Counted from the first letter of the stretch, positions 1-7,526 are shown. The stretch is DNA of 9,356 bases from an uncultured Clostridia bacterium (GCA_944387905.1 CALXGU010000049.1:1-9356); one strand, 5' to 3'. Notes: generated by a model from the sequence alone, not told the origin. Translations and numbers: made by a program.

Positions 1-898
1 TGGCAGCATTATAACACTCCTGTTCAATCATTATGTCCTGAAGTGTCTTTATCGTAACTCCTGCCGACGATACTGAACGTCCGTCCACAACTACAAAAAC
101 AACTGTACCGTCTCTTCTCTGTCCGATAGCGGTCCGCGGCGCAAGGCCCCAGCCGCCGTTGCCTGTTATTTTTGCAGCCTCTCCGTTTATTATTAAAAAC
201 GGCGTAAACTCTATCGCGTCTCGCAGATTCAGATCATTGAGCTCGCTTTTCTTGAAATTACCGAGAATAAGAACATTATCTGTATTAAAGCCGACAATAT
301 TGTAAGAGCTTTTATTCGGCATATACAGCATTTCTCCCTCTGACATTACCAGACCCATCGGGATCCCGCCGTTTCCATAGCCATTGGCGTCACCGAATCC
401 GCCGGCATTTATACCGGCTATTGCATTAGGATAATTATTCATAAGATACGGCAGTTTCTGACCCTTTACGCCAAAATACTCCGAAACTCCCAAAAATACA
501 CTTGAAGGGTCTGAGATCTCAAGCATCCAGGCTTTATAGTTGCCTTTACTGATATCTGTCAGTACCACCTTATTTACAGTGCTATCGGCATCTATGCTCC
601 CTGCATCAGTCTGAGTATCGAGATCTATGACCTTGTTCTGACTCATAACCTCATCTATCATAGACTGAGAATAAAACAACCGTGCTATGTATTTGTGATT
701 GATAGTAGTCTCAGCGGAAGTTATAAGTGTAGTTCTGAACCAGTCCCACGGACCGTAAAGCAAAAAAAGACTTATGATTCCGCATATAAACCACGTATAG
801 ATCATAGACAAAACAAATTTACCTGCCGGACGTTTTGAGAACTTTATTTTGGTAATCGTATCACCGGGAGACTGCATAGTTTTTTTGCTGTTTTTCAT
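1..898 (-). CDS. Phosphodiester glycosidase family protein (NAGPA domain), membrane-anchored, C-terminus cut off by window edge
   Basis: Open frame of 299 codons from an ATG at 898 down to base 2 with no stop, so the C-terminus lies outside the window. A basic N-terminus is followed by one hydrophobic helix (about residues 28-48), which suggests a cytoplasmic N-terminus and an extracytoplasmic catalytic domain. The domain shows NAGPA/DUF2233-type blocks: NAGGFG at 164-169, PRTAIGQ at 254-260 and a VVVDGRS strand at 269-275. The family's late Asp-Gly-Gly-rich motif is expected just beyond the edge, after YNAA at the last residues. Human NAGPA removes GlcNAc from a GlcNAc-phosphodiester; bacterial members are usually linked to exopolysaccharide or wall metabolism. 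The ATG follows the wecB stop with no gap (TAAATG), and GGTGA lies 10 bases upstream within wecB, so translation is probably coupled. The domain call is firm; the substrate is unknown. Confidence 0.85.
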   Translation of the reverse strand, partial: MKNSKKTMQSPGDTITKIKFSKRPAGKFVLSMIYTWFICGIISLFLLYGPWDWFRTTLITSAETTINHKYIARLFYSQSMIDEVMSQNKVIDLDTQTDAGSIDADSTVNKVVLTDISKGNYKAWMLEISDPSSVFLGVSEYFGVKGQKLPYLMNNYPNAIAGINAGGFGDANGYGNGGIPMGLVMSEGEMLYMPNKSSYNIVGFNTDNVLILGNFKKSELNDLNLRDAIEFTPFLIINGEAAKITGNGGWGLAPRTAIGQRRDGTVVFVVVDGRSVSSAGVTIKTLQDIMIEQECYNAA

Positions 899-2053
899 TT
901 ATTGTAAATCACCGAAATCCTTTGGTTTATCCCCTAAATTAAAATAATAAAGTATTGCATCCGCTATACGGCGCGAGGCTTTTCCGTCACCGTAAGGGTT
1001 TACGGCCGACGCCTGCGCGTCATATGCGTTTTTGTCGCGTATAAGTGTGTTGGCCATACGGACTATGACTTCTGTATCAACGCCTGCTATTTTTACAGTA
1101 CCGGCTGTCACCGCCTCCGGACGTTCGGTCTCTGTACGCAGGACGAGCACCGGCTTGCCCAGCGCCGGAGCTTCCTCCTGAAGTCCGCCGCTGTCTGTCA
1201 TTACCATATAGCAACGCTGCATTAGATTATGCATATCACAGACATCGACCGGGTCAATTAATATCACATTTTCCATGCCTCCCAATATCTCCGCTGCAGT
1301 ATTTCTTACAAGCGGATTTAAATGCATGGGATAAATAAATCTTACATCAGGATTACCCTGAGCGATCTCTCGTACTGCAGTACATATCTGCCTCAGCGGC
1401 GCGCCGAGATTCTCACGGCGATGGGCTGTCAGCAATATATACTTATATTTTTCAAAGTCTGTATTTGCCAGCGTATTGTCCGCAAAAATATAATCCGGCT
1501 TTACCGTATGCGACAGTGCGTCTATGACAGTATTGCCTGTGACAAAAACATTTTTCGTTACATTTTCTTTTGTCAGATTTTGCTTGTTGGATACAGTTGG
1601 CGCAAAATGCAGATCGGCAATACGTGAGGTCATCTGTCTGTTCATTTCTTCCGGAAACGGAGAATATTTATCATATGTGCGAAGTCCCGCTTCGACATGT
1701 CCTACCCGTACTCCGGCATAAAACGCCGCAAGCGCTCCTGCAAATGATGTGCTTGTATCTCCGTGCACAAGCATTATATCCGGTTTTACATCACAGAGTA
1801 TTTTTTCCATGCCGGACAATACGTCTGTTGTAATAGTGGTGACAGTCTGTCCCGGACGCATTATATCCAAATTGAAATCATCTTTTATTTTAAATGTGTC
1901 AAGGACCTGCATAAGCATCTCCCGATGCTGTCCGGTCAGGCATACAATACTTTCTATTGAATCCCGGCTCTCCAGCTCTTTTATCAGCGGCGCCATCTTT
2001 ATCGCCTCCGGCCGGGTCCCGAATACGGTCATTACTTTAATCTTGTTCATCAT
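899..2053 (-). CDS. wecB: UDP-N-acetylglucosamine 2-epimerase (non-hydrolysing)
   Basis: A cytoplasmic enzyme that interconverts UDP-GlcNAc and UDP-ManNAc, providing ManNAc for wall teichoic acid linkage units or secondary cell wall polymers; called mnaA in many Firmicutes. At 384 residues it has the normal family length. Visible motifs are GTRPEAIKMAPL (12-23), GQHREM (41-46), HGDTSTSFAG (97-106), HVEAGLRT (119-126), SPFPEEMNRQ (131-140), TAHRREN (209-215) and TDSGGLQEE (286-294). By position, the family's catalytic residues match D99, E121, E135 or E136 and H211, so the enzyme should be active. The start has two adjacent ATGs (2053 and 2050); AAAGGA sits 7 bases before the first, which is therefore chosen. 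The reading frame overlaps the end of tagO by 17 bp, which suggests translational coupling. Confidence 0.96.
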   Translation of the reverse strand: MMNKIKVMTVFGTRPEAIKMAPLIKELESRDSIESIVCLTGQHREMLMQVLDTFKIKDDFNLDIMRPGQTVTTITTDVLSGMEKILCDVKPDIMLVHGDTSTSFAGALAAFYAGVRVGHVEAGLRTYDKYSPFPEEMNRQMTSRIADLHFAPTVSNKQNLTKENVTKNVFVTGNTVIDALSHTVKPDYIFADNTLANTDFEKYKYILLTAHRRENLGAPLRQICTAVREIAQGNPDVRFIYPMHLNPLVRNTAAEILGGMENVILIDPVDVCDMHNLMQRCYMVMTDSGGLQEEAPALGKPVLVLRTETERPEAVTAGTVKIAGVDTEVIVRMANTLIRDKNAYDAQASAVNPYGDGKASRRIADAILYYFNLGDKPKDFGDLQ

Positions 2054-3110
2054 TTTTTATTCCTTTATGAATTCTGTGTTTATACATGATCAAAGAACAC
2101 ATTATCACAATTATAAATACAATTATAACGATCACTATAGCGCGTACAAAGCCCTCGCCCGCCATAAGCACCGCAATAAGACCTAACACTGCGGCTATAG
2201 CATACATTATCGCGACTGCCTGTTTTTGAGAAAAGCCGAGTTCTATCAGTCTGTGATGCAAATGGGTCTTATCAGGTGATACCGGTGATTTGCCGTGAAG
2301 CATACGCCGCATTGATACAAAAATCATATCAAATATAGGCAGACCGAAAATCAGAAACGGTATTGCAAACGCTATTATTGCATATGCTTTAAACAAGCCC
2401 ATTACAGACATGACAGCAAGCATATAGCCTATAAACATCGCGCCTGTATCGCCCATAAAAAGCTTTGCAGGATTAAAATTATACGGGATAAAGCCCAGAC
2501 ACGCTCCTGCCAGTGCAGCGCCCATTATGGCTACTGCTGGAGACTGAAGCAATACTACGATAACAGTTACGCATACTGCCATTATCGCTGATACTCCTAC
2601 CGCAAGCCCGTCCAATCCATCTATAAGATTTACTGCATTCAGTATACCCAAAAGCCATATTATCGTGATTGCATATTGGAAGAATACATTGAGGTTTATA
2701 TATGCCGTTCCTGTGCCGAAAATATTGGGAAGACTTGTGATACGGACACCGAAATACACCGGTATTGCAGTTGCGATAAGCTGAAATACAAATTTCTGAT
2801 ACGGCTTTAGGGCAAGAACGTCATCAAATATCCCCAATGCCACAATCACTATGGCACCTATCAGCGCGCCGCGTATCTCCTTTGTCATATACTGTGTGCA
2901 AAATACGAGAGCGGAAACATAAAAACCGGAAAAAATCGCTAGTCCGCCCAGACGCGGAATAGGTTTTTTATGCATTCTGCGCTTGTCCTTGGGTACGTCT
3001 ATCGCTCCTATCTTATACGCAAAATTTCTTGCTATCGGCGTACAGGCAAAAGACAGTACCAACGCCATTATAAACGCGCCGGCAAGAAAAATGTAATCTG
3101 TTTTACCCAT
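2037..3110 (-). CDS. tagO: Undecaprenyl-phosphate N-acetylglucosaminyl 1-phosphate transferase (TagO/WecA, MraY family)
   Basis: An integral membrane enzyme that transfers GlcNAc-1-phosphate from UDP-GlcNAc to undecaprenyl phosphate on the inner face of the membrane, the committing step for wall teichoic acid and related surface polymers. The 357 residues contain roughly eleven hydrophobic segments. Family blocks are DVPKDKRRMHKKPIPRLGG (38-56), the Asp pair D96-D97, NAVNLIDGLDG (158-168), LFMGDTGAMFIG (217-228) and the cytoplasmic HLHHRL motif (283-288), which is typical of GlcNAc-1-P transferases and is not part of the MraY pattern. AGGAAG lies 9 bases before the ATG. The gene starts 15 bp after the trpS stop and overlaps wecB by 17 bp. 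The neighbouring epimerase supports a ManNAc-containing polymer as the product. The exact acceptor polymer cannot be read here. Confidence 0.94.
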   Translation of the reverse strand: MGKTDYIFLAGAFIMALVLSFACTPIARNFAYKIGAIDVPKDKRRMHKKPIPRLGGLAIFSGFYVSALVFCTQYMTKEIRGALIGAIVIVALGIFDDVLALKPYQKFVFQLIATAIPVYFGVRITSLPNIFGTGTAYINLNVFFQYAITIIWLLGILNAVNLIDGLDGLAVGVSAIMAVCVTVIVVLLQSPAVAIMGAALAGACLGFIPYNFNPAKLFMGDTGAMFIGYMLAVMSVMGLFKAYAIIAFAIPFLIFGLPIFDMIFVSMRRMLHGKSPVSPDKTHLHHRLIELGFSQKQAVAIMYAIAAVLGLIAVLMAGEGFVRAIVIVIIVFIIVIMCSLIMYKHRIHKGIKNDEQD

Positions 3111-3125
3111 TTTTATTGGCTTCCT

Positions 3126-4121
3126 TTATTTTTTTATAAATCCTATCTTTTTCTGCACCTTTGAGAGCATTTTATATGAAAGACTGCAGGCCTTTTGTGC
3201 GCTTTCGGTATATACTTTTTCCAGATAGTCCTTATTGTTCATATAATAATTATATTTTAACCTCAAAGGCTCTAATCCGTCCGCTACCGCCTGACCTACT
3301 GCAAGCTTAAACTCACCGTAGCCGCGGCCGGCAAAGCTCGCTTCAGCCTCTTTTATTGTGCAGCCGGTCATCACACTGTAAATTGTAAGCAAATTAGATA
3401 TTCCGGGTTTACTGTCGGAAAATTCTATTTTGTTATCGCTGTCAGTTACCGCGCTTTTAAATTTCTTTATTATTGAGTCCTTTTCCTCGGTTATGCTTAT
3501 ATAAGATTTAGGGTTTGGATCTGACTTGCTCATTTTCTTATCCGGAGATGAAAGCGACATCACTTTTGCTCCAAGCTCCGGTATATATCCTTCTGGTACT
3601 TTAAACACATCGCCGTATATTCCGTTGAATCGTATTGCTATATTTCTGGCAAGTTCCAAATGCTGTTTCTGATCAACACCGACCGGCACAAGATCCGTAT
3701 TATACAGAAGAATATCTGCAGCCATCAGCGTTGGATAAGTAAAAAGGCCGGCATTTATATTGTCTGCATGCTGTTTGGATTTATCCTTAAATTGAGTCAT
3801 TCTTCCCAGCTCACCGTACATTGTATAGCAGTTTAGTATCCATGCAAGCTCCGCATGTGCAGGGACATGACTTTGTATAAACACAAGATTTTTTTCAGGG
3901 TCCACTCCGGATGCTAAAATAACAGCCAGAGTTGACAGTGTACGTGCTCGCAGATCGGCAGGACTGTTCCTGACTGTTATTGCGTGCATATCGACCACTG
4001 AAAATATACCAAAACCCAGCTCAGATACCAGCGGCCAATTCCGAACGGCACCGATGTAATTGCCCAGGGTTATCGTACCGCTTGGCTGTATTCCGCTGAA
4101 TATTATCTTCTGTTGTTCCAT
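3126..4121 (-). CDS. trpS: Tryptophanyl-tRNA synthetase
   Basis: A cytoplasmic class I aminoacyl-tRNA synthetase that charges tRNA-Trp. The 331 residues match the usual bacterial length. The ATP-binding HIGH-type signature appears as PSGTITLGNYIGA (13-25), the tryptophan and ATP site region includes MAADILLY (133-140) and GVDQKQH (148-154), and the second signature KMSKSDPN is at 196-203. The ATG is preceded by GAGAGG at a slightly long distance (11-12 bases), within a leader that can fold on itself. It is the first gene of a unit continuing into tagO, wecB and the NAGPA gene. Placing a tRNA synthetase ahead of cell-wall polymer genes is uncommon in my knowledge. Many Firmicutes control trpS with a T-box; the 75-base leader here is too short for one and I see no T-box core sequence. 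Confidence 0.97.
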   Translation of the reverse strand: MEQQKIIFSGIQPSGTITLGNYIGAVRNWPLVSELGFGIFSVVDMHAITVRNSPADLRARTLSTLAVILASGVDPEKNLVFIQSHVPAHAELAWILNCYTMYGELGRMTQFKDKSKQHADNINAGLFTYPTLMAADILLYNTDLVPVGVDQKQHLELARNIAIRFNGIYGDVFKVPEGYIPELGAKVMSLSSPDKKMSKSDPNPKSYISITEEKDSIIKKFKSAVTDSDNKIEFSDSKPGISNLLTIYSVMTGCTIKEAEASFAGRGYGEFKLAVGQAVADGLEPLRLKYNYYMNNKDYLEKVYTESAQKACSLSYKMLSKVQKKIGFIKK

Positions 4122-4137
4122 TTTTATTTCATACCTC

Positions 4138-4197
4138 TCAACTGGTTTAATGTTTGCTCAAACATATAATCGTACTCTTAAATAATAGCACAGTTGA
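4138..4197 (-). promoter_or_regulatory. Foldable trpS leader: inverted repeat overlapping the ribosome binding site
   Basis: Just after the predicted transcription start, the minus strand reads TCAACTG (4197-4191), and its exact complement CAGTTGA recurs at 4144-4138, joined to the GAGAGG ribosome binding site (4137-4132). Adding one G-U and one U-A pair, the stem could reach 9 bp and cover part of that site. The 46 bases between hold a second palindrome (4150-4165). This could be a translational control element or chance in AT-rich DNA. If transcription starts at 4195 the outermost bases of the left arm would be missing. Confidence 0.35.
4150..4165. repeat. 16-base palindrome in the trpS leader
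   Basis: ATGTTTGCTCAAACAT has two 7-base arms (ATGTTTG and CAAACAT) around a 2-base centre. Its size and symmetry suit a DNA operator for a dimeric repressor downstream of the promoter. As RNA the 2-base centre is too small for a loop, so the hairpin would lose its innermost pairs. No regulator is recognised. Confidence 0.4.
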
Positions 4198-4201
4198 AAT
4201 C

Positions 4202-4230
4202 ATTATACAATAACAAAAAATTAATTTCAA
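4202..4230 (-). promoter_or_regulatory. Sigma-70/SigA-type promoter for the trpS-tagO-wecB operon
   Basis: On the minus strand TTGAAA (4230-4225) is followed by exactly 17 bases and a perfect TATAAT (4207-4202). Transcription should start near 4195, giving a leader of about 75 bases before trpS. It lies downstream of the terminator of the preceding minus-strand gene, so the operon has its own start. Confidence 0.82.
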
Positions 4231-4256
4231 TGTTTTTTAACATTCTGAAACAGCCT

Positions 4257-4290
4257 AAAAAAAATGTCCGGTCTTAGACCGGACATTTTT
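4257..4290 (-). terminator. Rho-independent terminator of the SLH protein gene
   Basis: The GC-rich stem ATGTCCGGTC (4264-4273) pairs perfectly with GACCGGACAT (4277-4286) around a 3-base loop. On the minus strand the stem runs into a tract of eight T (complement of 4264-4257), about 10 bases after the SLH gene stop. The plus-strand side also ends in TTTTT, so it could work in both directions, but no plus-strand gene reads into it. Confidence 0.9.
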
Positions 4291-4298
4291 AATTCTTT

Positions 4299-6239
4299 TT
4301 AATATTCTATTGATACAACACAATTTGCCATATCAAGATTCAGTGTAGCAGTTCCTGTGGTAAATTCTTCATCTGAGCCTACATTACCCATATAATATAC
4401 ATTTTTATAGTACTTTCTGCGTGTTTCGTTATCTTCAAAGTATCCGCCCATATCTGTTACATCCAGAGTCTTGGAAGCAGTCTTTTTAACATATATTGTA
4501 GGTACTTCTGCACCGTCGGTACTGTAATCAATGAAATCTCCGACCTCCAGTGCTGTCGTAGAATCTACATTATCAAAGCTTACACTGAATTCTGCATCAG
4601 TATTTGTTTTGAGATTTGTAGCCGTTATTGTATGAACATTGTCTGCAGAATTTATGCTCTTGATAATCATCTGCTCATAACCGGTTCTATAATTTTCCCA
4701 TGTAATGAGCTGATTTGAAGTACTGTCTGCAAGGATAAGCTGGTACTTGGTCGCTGTCTCCTCATTTGAATCAAAATCAAGTATTGATTCACCGGGCTTG
4801 AAATACATATGCTCTACAAGTTCTGTTCCGTTCGTAAGAGTATATACATTACCTGTTTTATCCCACACACCCGAATTGAGTGTAGTACCTGCATTGCAGT
4901 ACAGCTTGCCGGAGGACTCATAAAAGCTTACATAATCCCCTACCTTTACAGGGCTTGCAAATACACAGCTTGAAATATGATATGTTTTTATTTCATCATC
5001 AGTACCTGCATAGTAATAATCATAAATAGAGTAATAACCATTATTTATTCCTACGATTTTACCCGGTTTTGACTCAGATGCAAATACTGTTGCAAGATAC
5101 TGTGAGTCACTTGATGCTGCCATGCATTTGAATTTAAGGTTATTACGGTTTGTTATAGAAGTGGCGGTTCCTATAGCGGATACCATGCTGATAAGATCAT
5201 ACTTCTCATTATCTATCGGCCACGGATCATCGTTAAGATACAGGTATGTAGAAGATCCGATTCTGTAGCTTCCGTTATCTGTAACTATTGTTACGGCATT
5301 ACCTGACTCGATCGAAACATCTTCAAGTGTTACTGTTGTAGATACAGTAGAGCTTACTGAGTATGTAAGTATTTCTTCATCTTCTGTATATGTGCCTGAA
5401 TTATCACTGTCACGGTAAGTAACCATTATTCCATATCCGACATAATCGGAGAGGTCTTCATTCAAATCTACGTCAGCGCCGTTGGAAAGAAGCGTACCGT
5501 TCTGTACGTTATATCCCAGACTTTTATTCTTTGTAGCGCGGATTATAAGGTCGACGCTTGACATATGGAAAACATTTACGGCAAGAGAGTCAAGAGGCTC
5601 GCCTTCATAATTTTCATATACGCCGAGTTCTCCCTCTTCTCCGTTTTCAGATACTATAGCGTTTGCAAGAGCTACTGCCGCCTGTTTTCTTGTTACAGGT
5701 TCGTCTCCTGCTTCTATATCACCAACAATTGCCGATACAGCATCAGTGTAATCATCAGGATATGTAGCGTTGGCATCTTCTACCAGTCTGAGTATTTTTG
5801 CAAGCAAAGTCATAAATTCATTTGCTGTAATAGGCTCTGCCGGTTTGAACATAGAATTTTCTACATTTGTCGTAATAAGATAGTTATCAACGCCCCACGC
5901 AAGATAGGCTTTAAGAATGGAAGTCTCTTCAATATCGCCTGTTTCGCCGCCGGTAGATACAAAATCATTATTTACATCCTGATATAAAGAGGGATCTATA
6001 GCCGTACCGTAAAGCATTTTATAAGCAGCTACTATAGCGTCTGCACGAGACAGATACTGCTCGGGCTGGAAATCATTGTTCCAGGTACTGGGCAGAATTC
6101 CCAGTCTGTCAACATACTCGATATACGGCATTGCCTCATCGTCCATGCTCACGTCATTGTATGCGAAAGCAGAAATACACATACTGAACATGAGTATGAC
6201 CATCAGGCAGGCTGCCATTAAGCTTTTAACTAATTTCAT
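4299..6239 (-). CDS. Secreted S-layer-homology (SLH) domain surface protein with large beta-rich region of unknown function
   Basis: The 646 residues begin with a signal peptide (basic KLVK, a hydrophobic stretch, and predicted cleavage after AFA at 24-26). Mature residues 27-80 form a first SLH domain (SRADAIVAAYKML at 64-76), 86-150 a second (ITANEFMTLLAKI at 137-149), and 160-197 a degenerate third (VTRKQAAVALANAI at 182-195). SLH triplets bind secondary cell wall polymer and hold proteins on the outside of the wall. The rest is beta-rich, with many Tyr, Thr and Ser and no catalytic motif I recognise. An EF-hand-like loop (D277, D279, S281, G282, E288) may bind calcium, and two segments (about 394-455 and 525-590) look like repeats. 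AGGAGG lies 9 bases before the ATG, under a near-consensus promoter, which fits an abundant envelope protein. The function of residues 200-646 is unknown. Confidence 0.9.
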   Translation of the reverse strand: MKLVKSLMAACLMVILMFSMCISAFAYNDVSMDDEAMPYIEYVDRLGILPSTWNNDFQPEQYLSRADAIVAAYKMLYGTAIDPSLYQDVNNDFVSTGGETGDIEETSILKAYLAWGVDNYLITTNVENSMFKPAEPITANEFMTLLAKILRLVEDANATYPDDYTDAVSAIVGDIEAGDEPVTRKQAAVALANAIVSENGEEGELGVYENYEGEPLDSLAVNVFHMSSVDLIIRATKNKSLGYNVQNGTLLSNGADVDLNEDLSDYVGYGIMVTYRDSDNSGTYTEDEEILTYSVSSTVSTTVTLEDVSIESGNAVTIVTDNGSYRIGSSTYLYLNDDPWPIDNEKYDLISMVSAIGTATSITNRNNLKFKCMAASSDSQYLATVFASESKPGKIVGINNGYYSIYDYYYAGTDDEIKTYHISSCVFASPVKVGDYVSFYESSGKLYCNAGTTLNSGVWDKTGNVYTLTNGTELVEHMYFKPGESILDFDSNEETATKYQLILADSTSNQLITWENYRTGYEQMIIKSINSADNVHTITATNLKTNTDAEFSVSFDNVDSTTALEVGDFIDYSTDGAEVPTIYVKKTASKTLDVTDMGGYFEDNETRRKYYKNVYYMGNVGSDEEFTTGTATLNLDMANCVVSIEY

Positions 6240-6271
6240 GGATATTTTCCTCCTGCAAGTAACTTACTAAA

Positions 6272-6300
6272 ATTATAATATTAATAGTATTTCAAGTCAA
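6272..6300 (-). promoter_or_regulatory. Strong SigA-type promoter for the SLH protein gene
   Basis: The minus strand carries TTGACT (6300-6295), a 17-base AT-rich spacer and a perfect TATAAT (6277-6272). The predicted start near 6265 gives a short leader of about 25 bases that contains AGGAGG (6254-6249). One mismatch to consensus in twelve positions plus an ideal ribosome binding site implies high expression. Confidence 0.88.
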
Positions 6301-6391
6301 CTTCAAAGCTTTAATGTAACGAAACTGAAACAAAAAGTCGCTTTTTCAACAAAATTTATGTCTGTTTTTTGTGCAGTTTAAACACGTTCTT

Positions 6392-7489
6392 TTACAGTGA
6401 CAGCAGATACGCATTTATAAATCCGTCGATATCTCCGTCCATGACCGCGTTTATATTGCCCGATTCATACCCGGTCCTGTGATCCTTGACAAGCGTATAC
6501 GGCATAAACACATATGATCTGATCTGAGAGCCCCAGCCTATCTGCATATGTTCGCCTTTTATATCGTCTATTTTCTCAAGATGCTCGCGTTCTTTTATCT
6601 CCACAAGCTTTGACTTGAGCATTTTCATTGCCATCTCCCGGTTTTTATGCTGTGAGCGTTCATTCTGACATGCCACAACCACTCCTGTCGGCAGGTGAGT
6701 TATGCGTATGGCGCTTTCGGTCTTATTTACATGCTGTCCGCCTGCGCCTGACGAGCGATATGTGTCTATTTTAAGATCCTCATCCCGGATCTCGATCTGT
6801 GTATCATCATCAAGCTCCGGCATCACCTCCAGCGACGCAAACGATGTATGACGTCTGCCTGACGAATCAAACGGCGAAACTCTGACAAGACGGTGTACTC
6901 CGTTTTCCGCTTTCAGATATCCGTATGCGTACATTCCCTCTATCAGAATCGACGCGCTTTTTATTCCGGCCTCATCTCCGTCCAGATAGTCCAAAACCGT
7001 TACTTTATAATCATGCCGCTGTGCAAATCGCGTATACATTCTGTACAGCATTTCCACCCAGTCCTGAGCCTCTGTCCCTCCGGCTCCGGCATGGAATGTC
7101 AATATAGCGTTATTCTTATCATATTCTCCAGATAACAGAGTTTTGAGCTTGGCATCTTCCAACTCCTTCTCAAATTCAGGAAATTCCGATACTATATCCT
7201 GTTCAACATCTTCCAGCATCCCGTCCTCGGCGAATTCTATCAGCGCCGACAGATCATCCGCTTTCTTTTCAAGTGACTCATACTCCGAAATCGTACTTTT
7301 TGCGTTTTTTATCGCCTGAGAGACTTTTTGCGATTTCTCCATATCGTTCCAGAACCCGTCCTGTGCCGTCAGCGCCTCGTCCTGTTTCAGCTTTGTCTTT
7401 ACATCATCGATTTTCAGCGCTTCATACAAGTTGGTCAGCTCCTGACGATATCTGTTAAGTCTGTTTTTATAGTCATCTATTATTATCAT
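6392..7489 (-). CDS. prfB: Peptide chain release factor 2 (single-frame prfB)
   Basis: RF2 reads UAA and UGA stop codons on the ribosome and triggers peptide release. The tripeptide anticodon SPF is at 205-207 and the catalytic GGQ at 250-252 (context RSSGAGGQHVNKT, with Ser at 246). These positions and the 365-residue length are the same as in E. coli RF2, which strongly supports the ATG at 7489 over an in-frame ATG 69 bases upstream. That extension would cross a perfect promoter, and AGGAGA sits 4 bases before the chosen ATG. Most bacterial prfB genes have a UGA at codon 26 read through by a +1 frameshift (CTT TGA C). Here codons 25-26 are CTG AAA and the frame is unbroken, with no AGGGGG-like stimulator upstream, so RF2 autoregulation by frameshifting is absent. 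The gene is divergent from the plus-strand membrane protein gene. Confidence 0.97.
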   Translation of the reverse strand: MIIIDDYKNRLNRYRQELTNLYEALKIDDVKTKLKQDEALTAQDGFWNDMEKSQKVSQAIKNAKSTISEYESLEKKADDLSALIEFAEDGMLEDVEQDIVSEFPEFEKELEDAKLKTLLSGEYDKNNAILTFHAGAGGTEAQDWVEMLYRMYTRFAQRHDYKVTVLDYLDGDEAGIKSASILIEGMYAYGYLKAENGVHRLVRVSPFDSSGRRHTSFASLEVMPELDDDTQIEIRDEDLKIDTYRSSGAGGQHVNKTESAIRITHLPTGVVVACQNERSQHKNREMAMKMLKSKLVEIKEREHLEKIDDIKGEHMQIGWGSQIRSYVFMPYTLVKDHRTGYESGNINAVMDGDIDGFINAYLLSL

Positions 7490-7526
7490 ACATTCTCCTG
7501 CCGCATTTTGTTTAAATATAAACAAC

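Noticed and set aside
1322..2186. Several plus-strand open frames of 65-145 codons over wecB and the end of tagO
   Set aside because: They lie opposite well-conserved enzyme genes, lack ribosome binding sites and give low-complexity, Cys/Arg-rich translations typical of antisense shadows.
4124..4132. Tiny leader reading frame ATG AAA TAA just before trpS
   Set aside because: Two codons with no tryptophan codon and no clear ribosome binding site of its own; chance is the simpler explanation.
4122..4200. T-box riboswitch upstream of trpS
   Set aside because: The leader is only about 75 bases, and neither a T-box core sequence nor a terminator/antiterminator pair lies between promoter and start codon.
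5565..5987. 140-codon plus-strand open frame opposite the SLH gene
   Set aside because: It is antisense to a clear signal-peptide and SLH coding region, and its Tyr/Cys/Phe-rich composition matches the reverse complement of that gene.
6332..6346. Possible prfB terminator hairpin (AAAAAG, TCG loop, CTTTTT)
   Set aside because: Only six pairs, five of them A-T, and no separate T tract after the stem on the minus strand; too weak to call.
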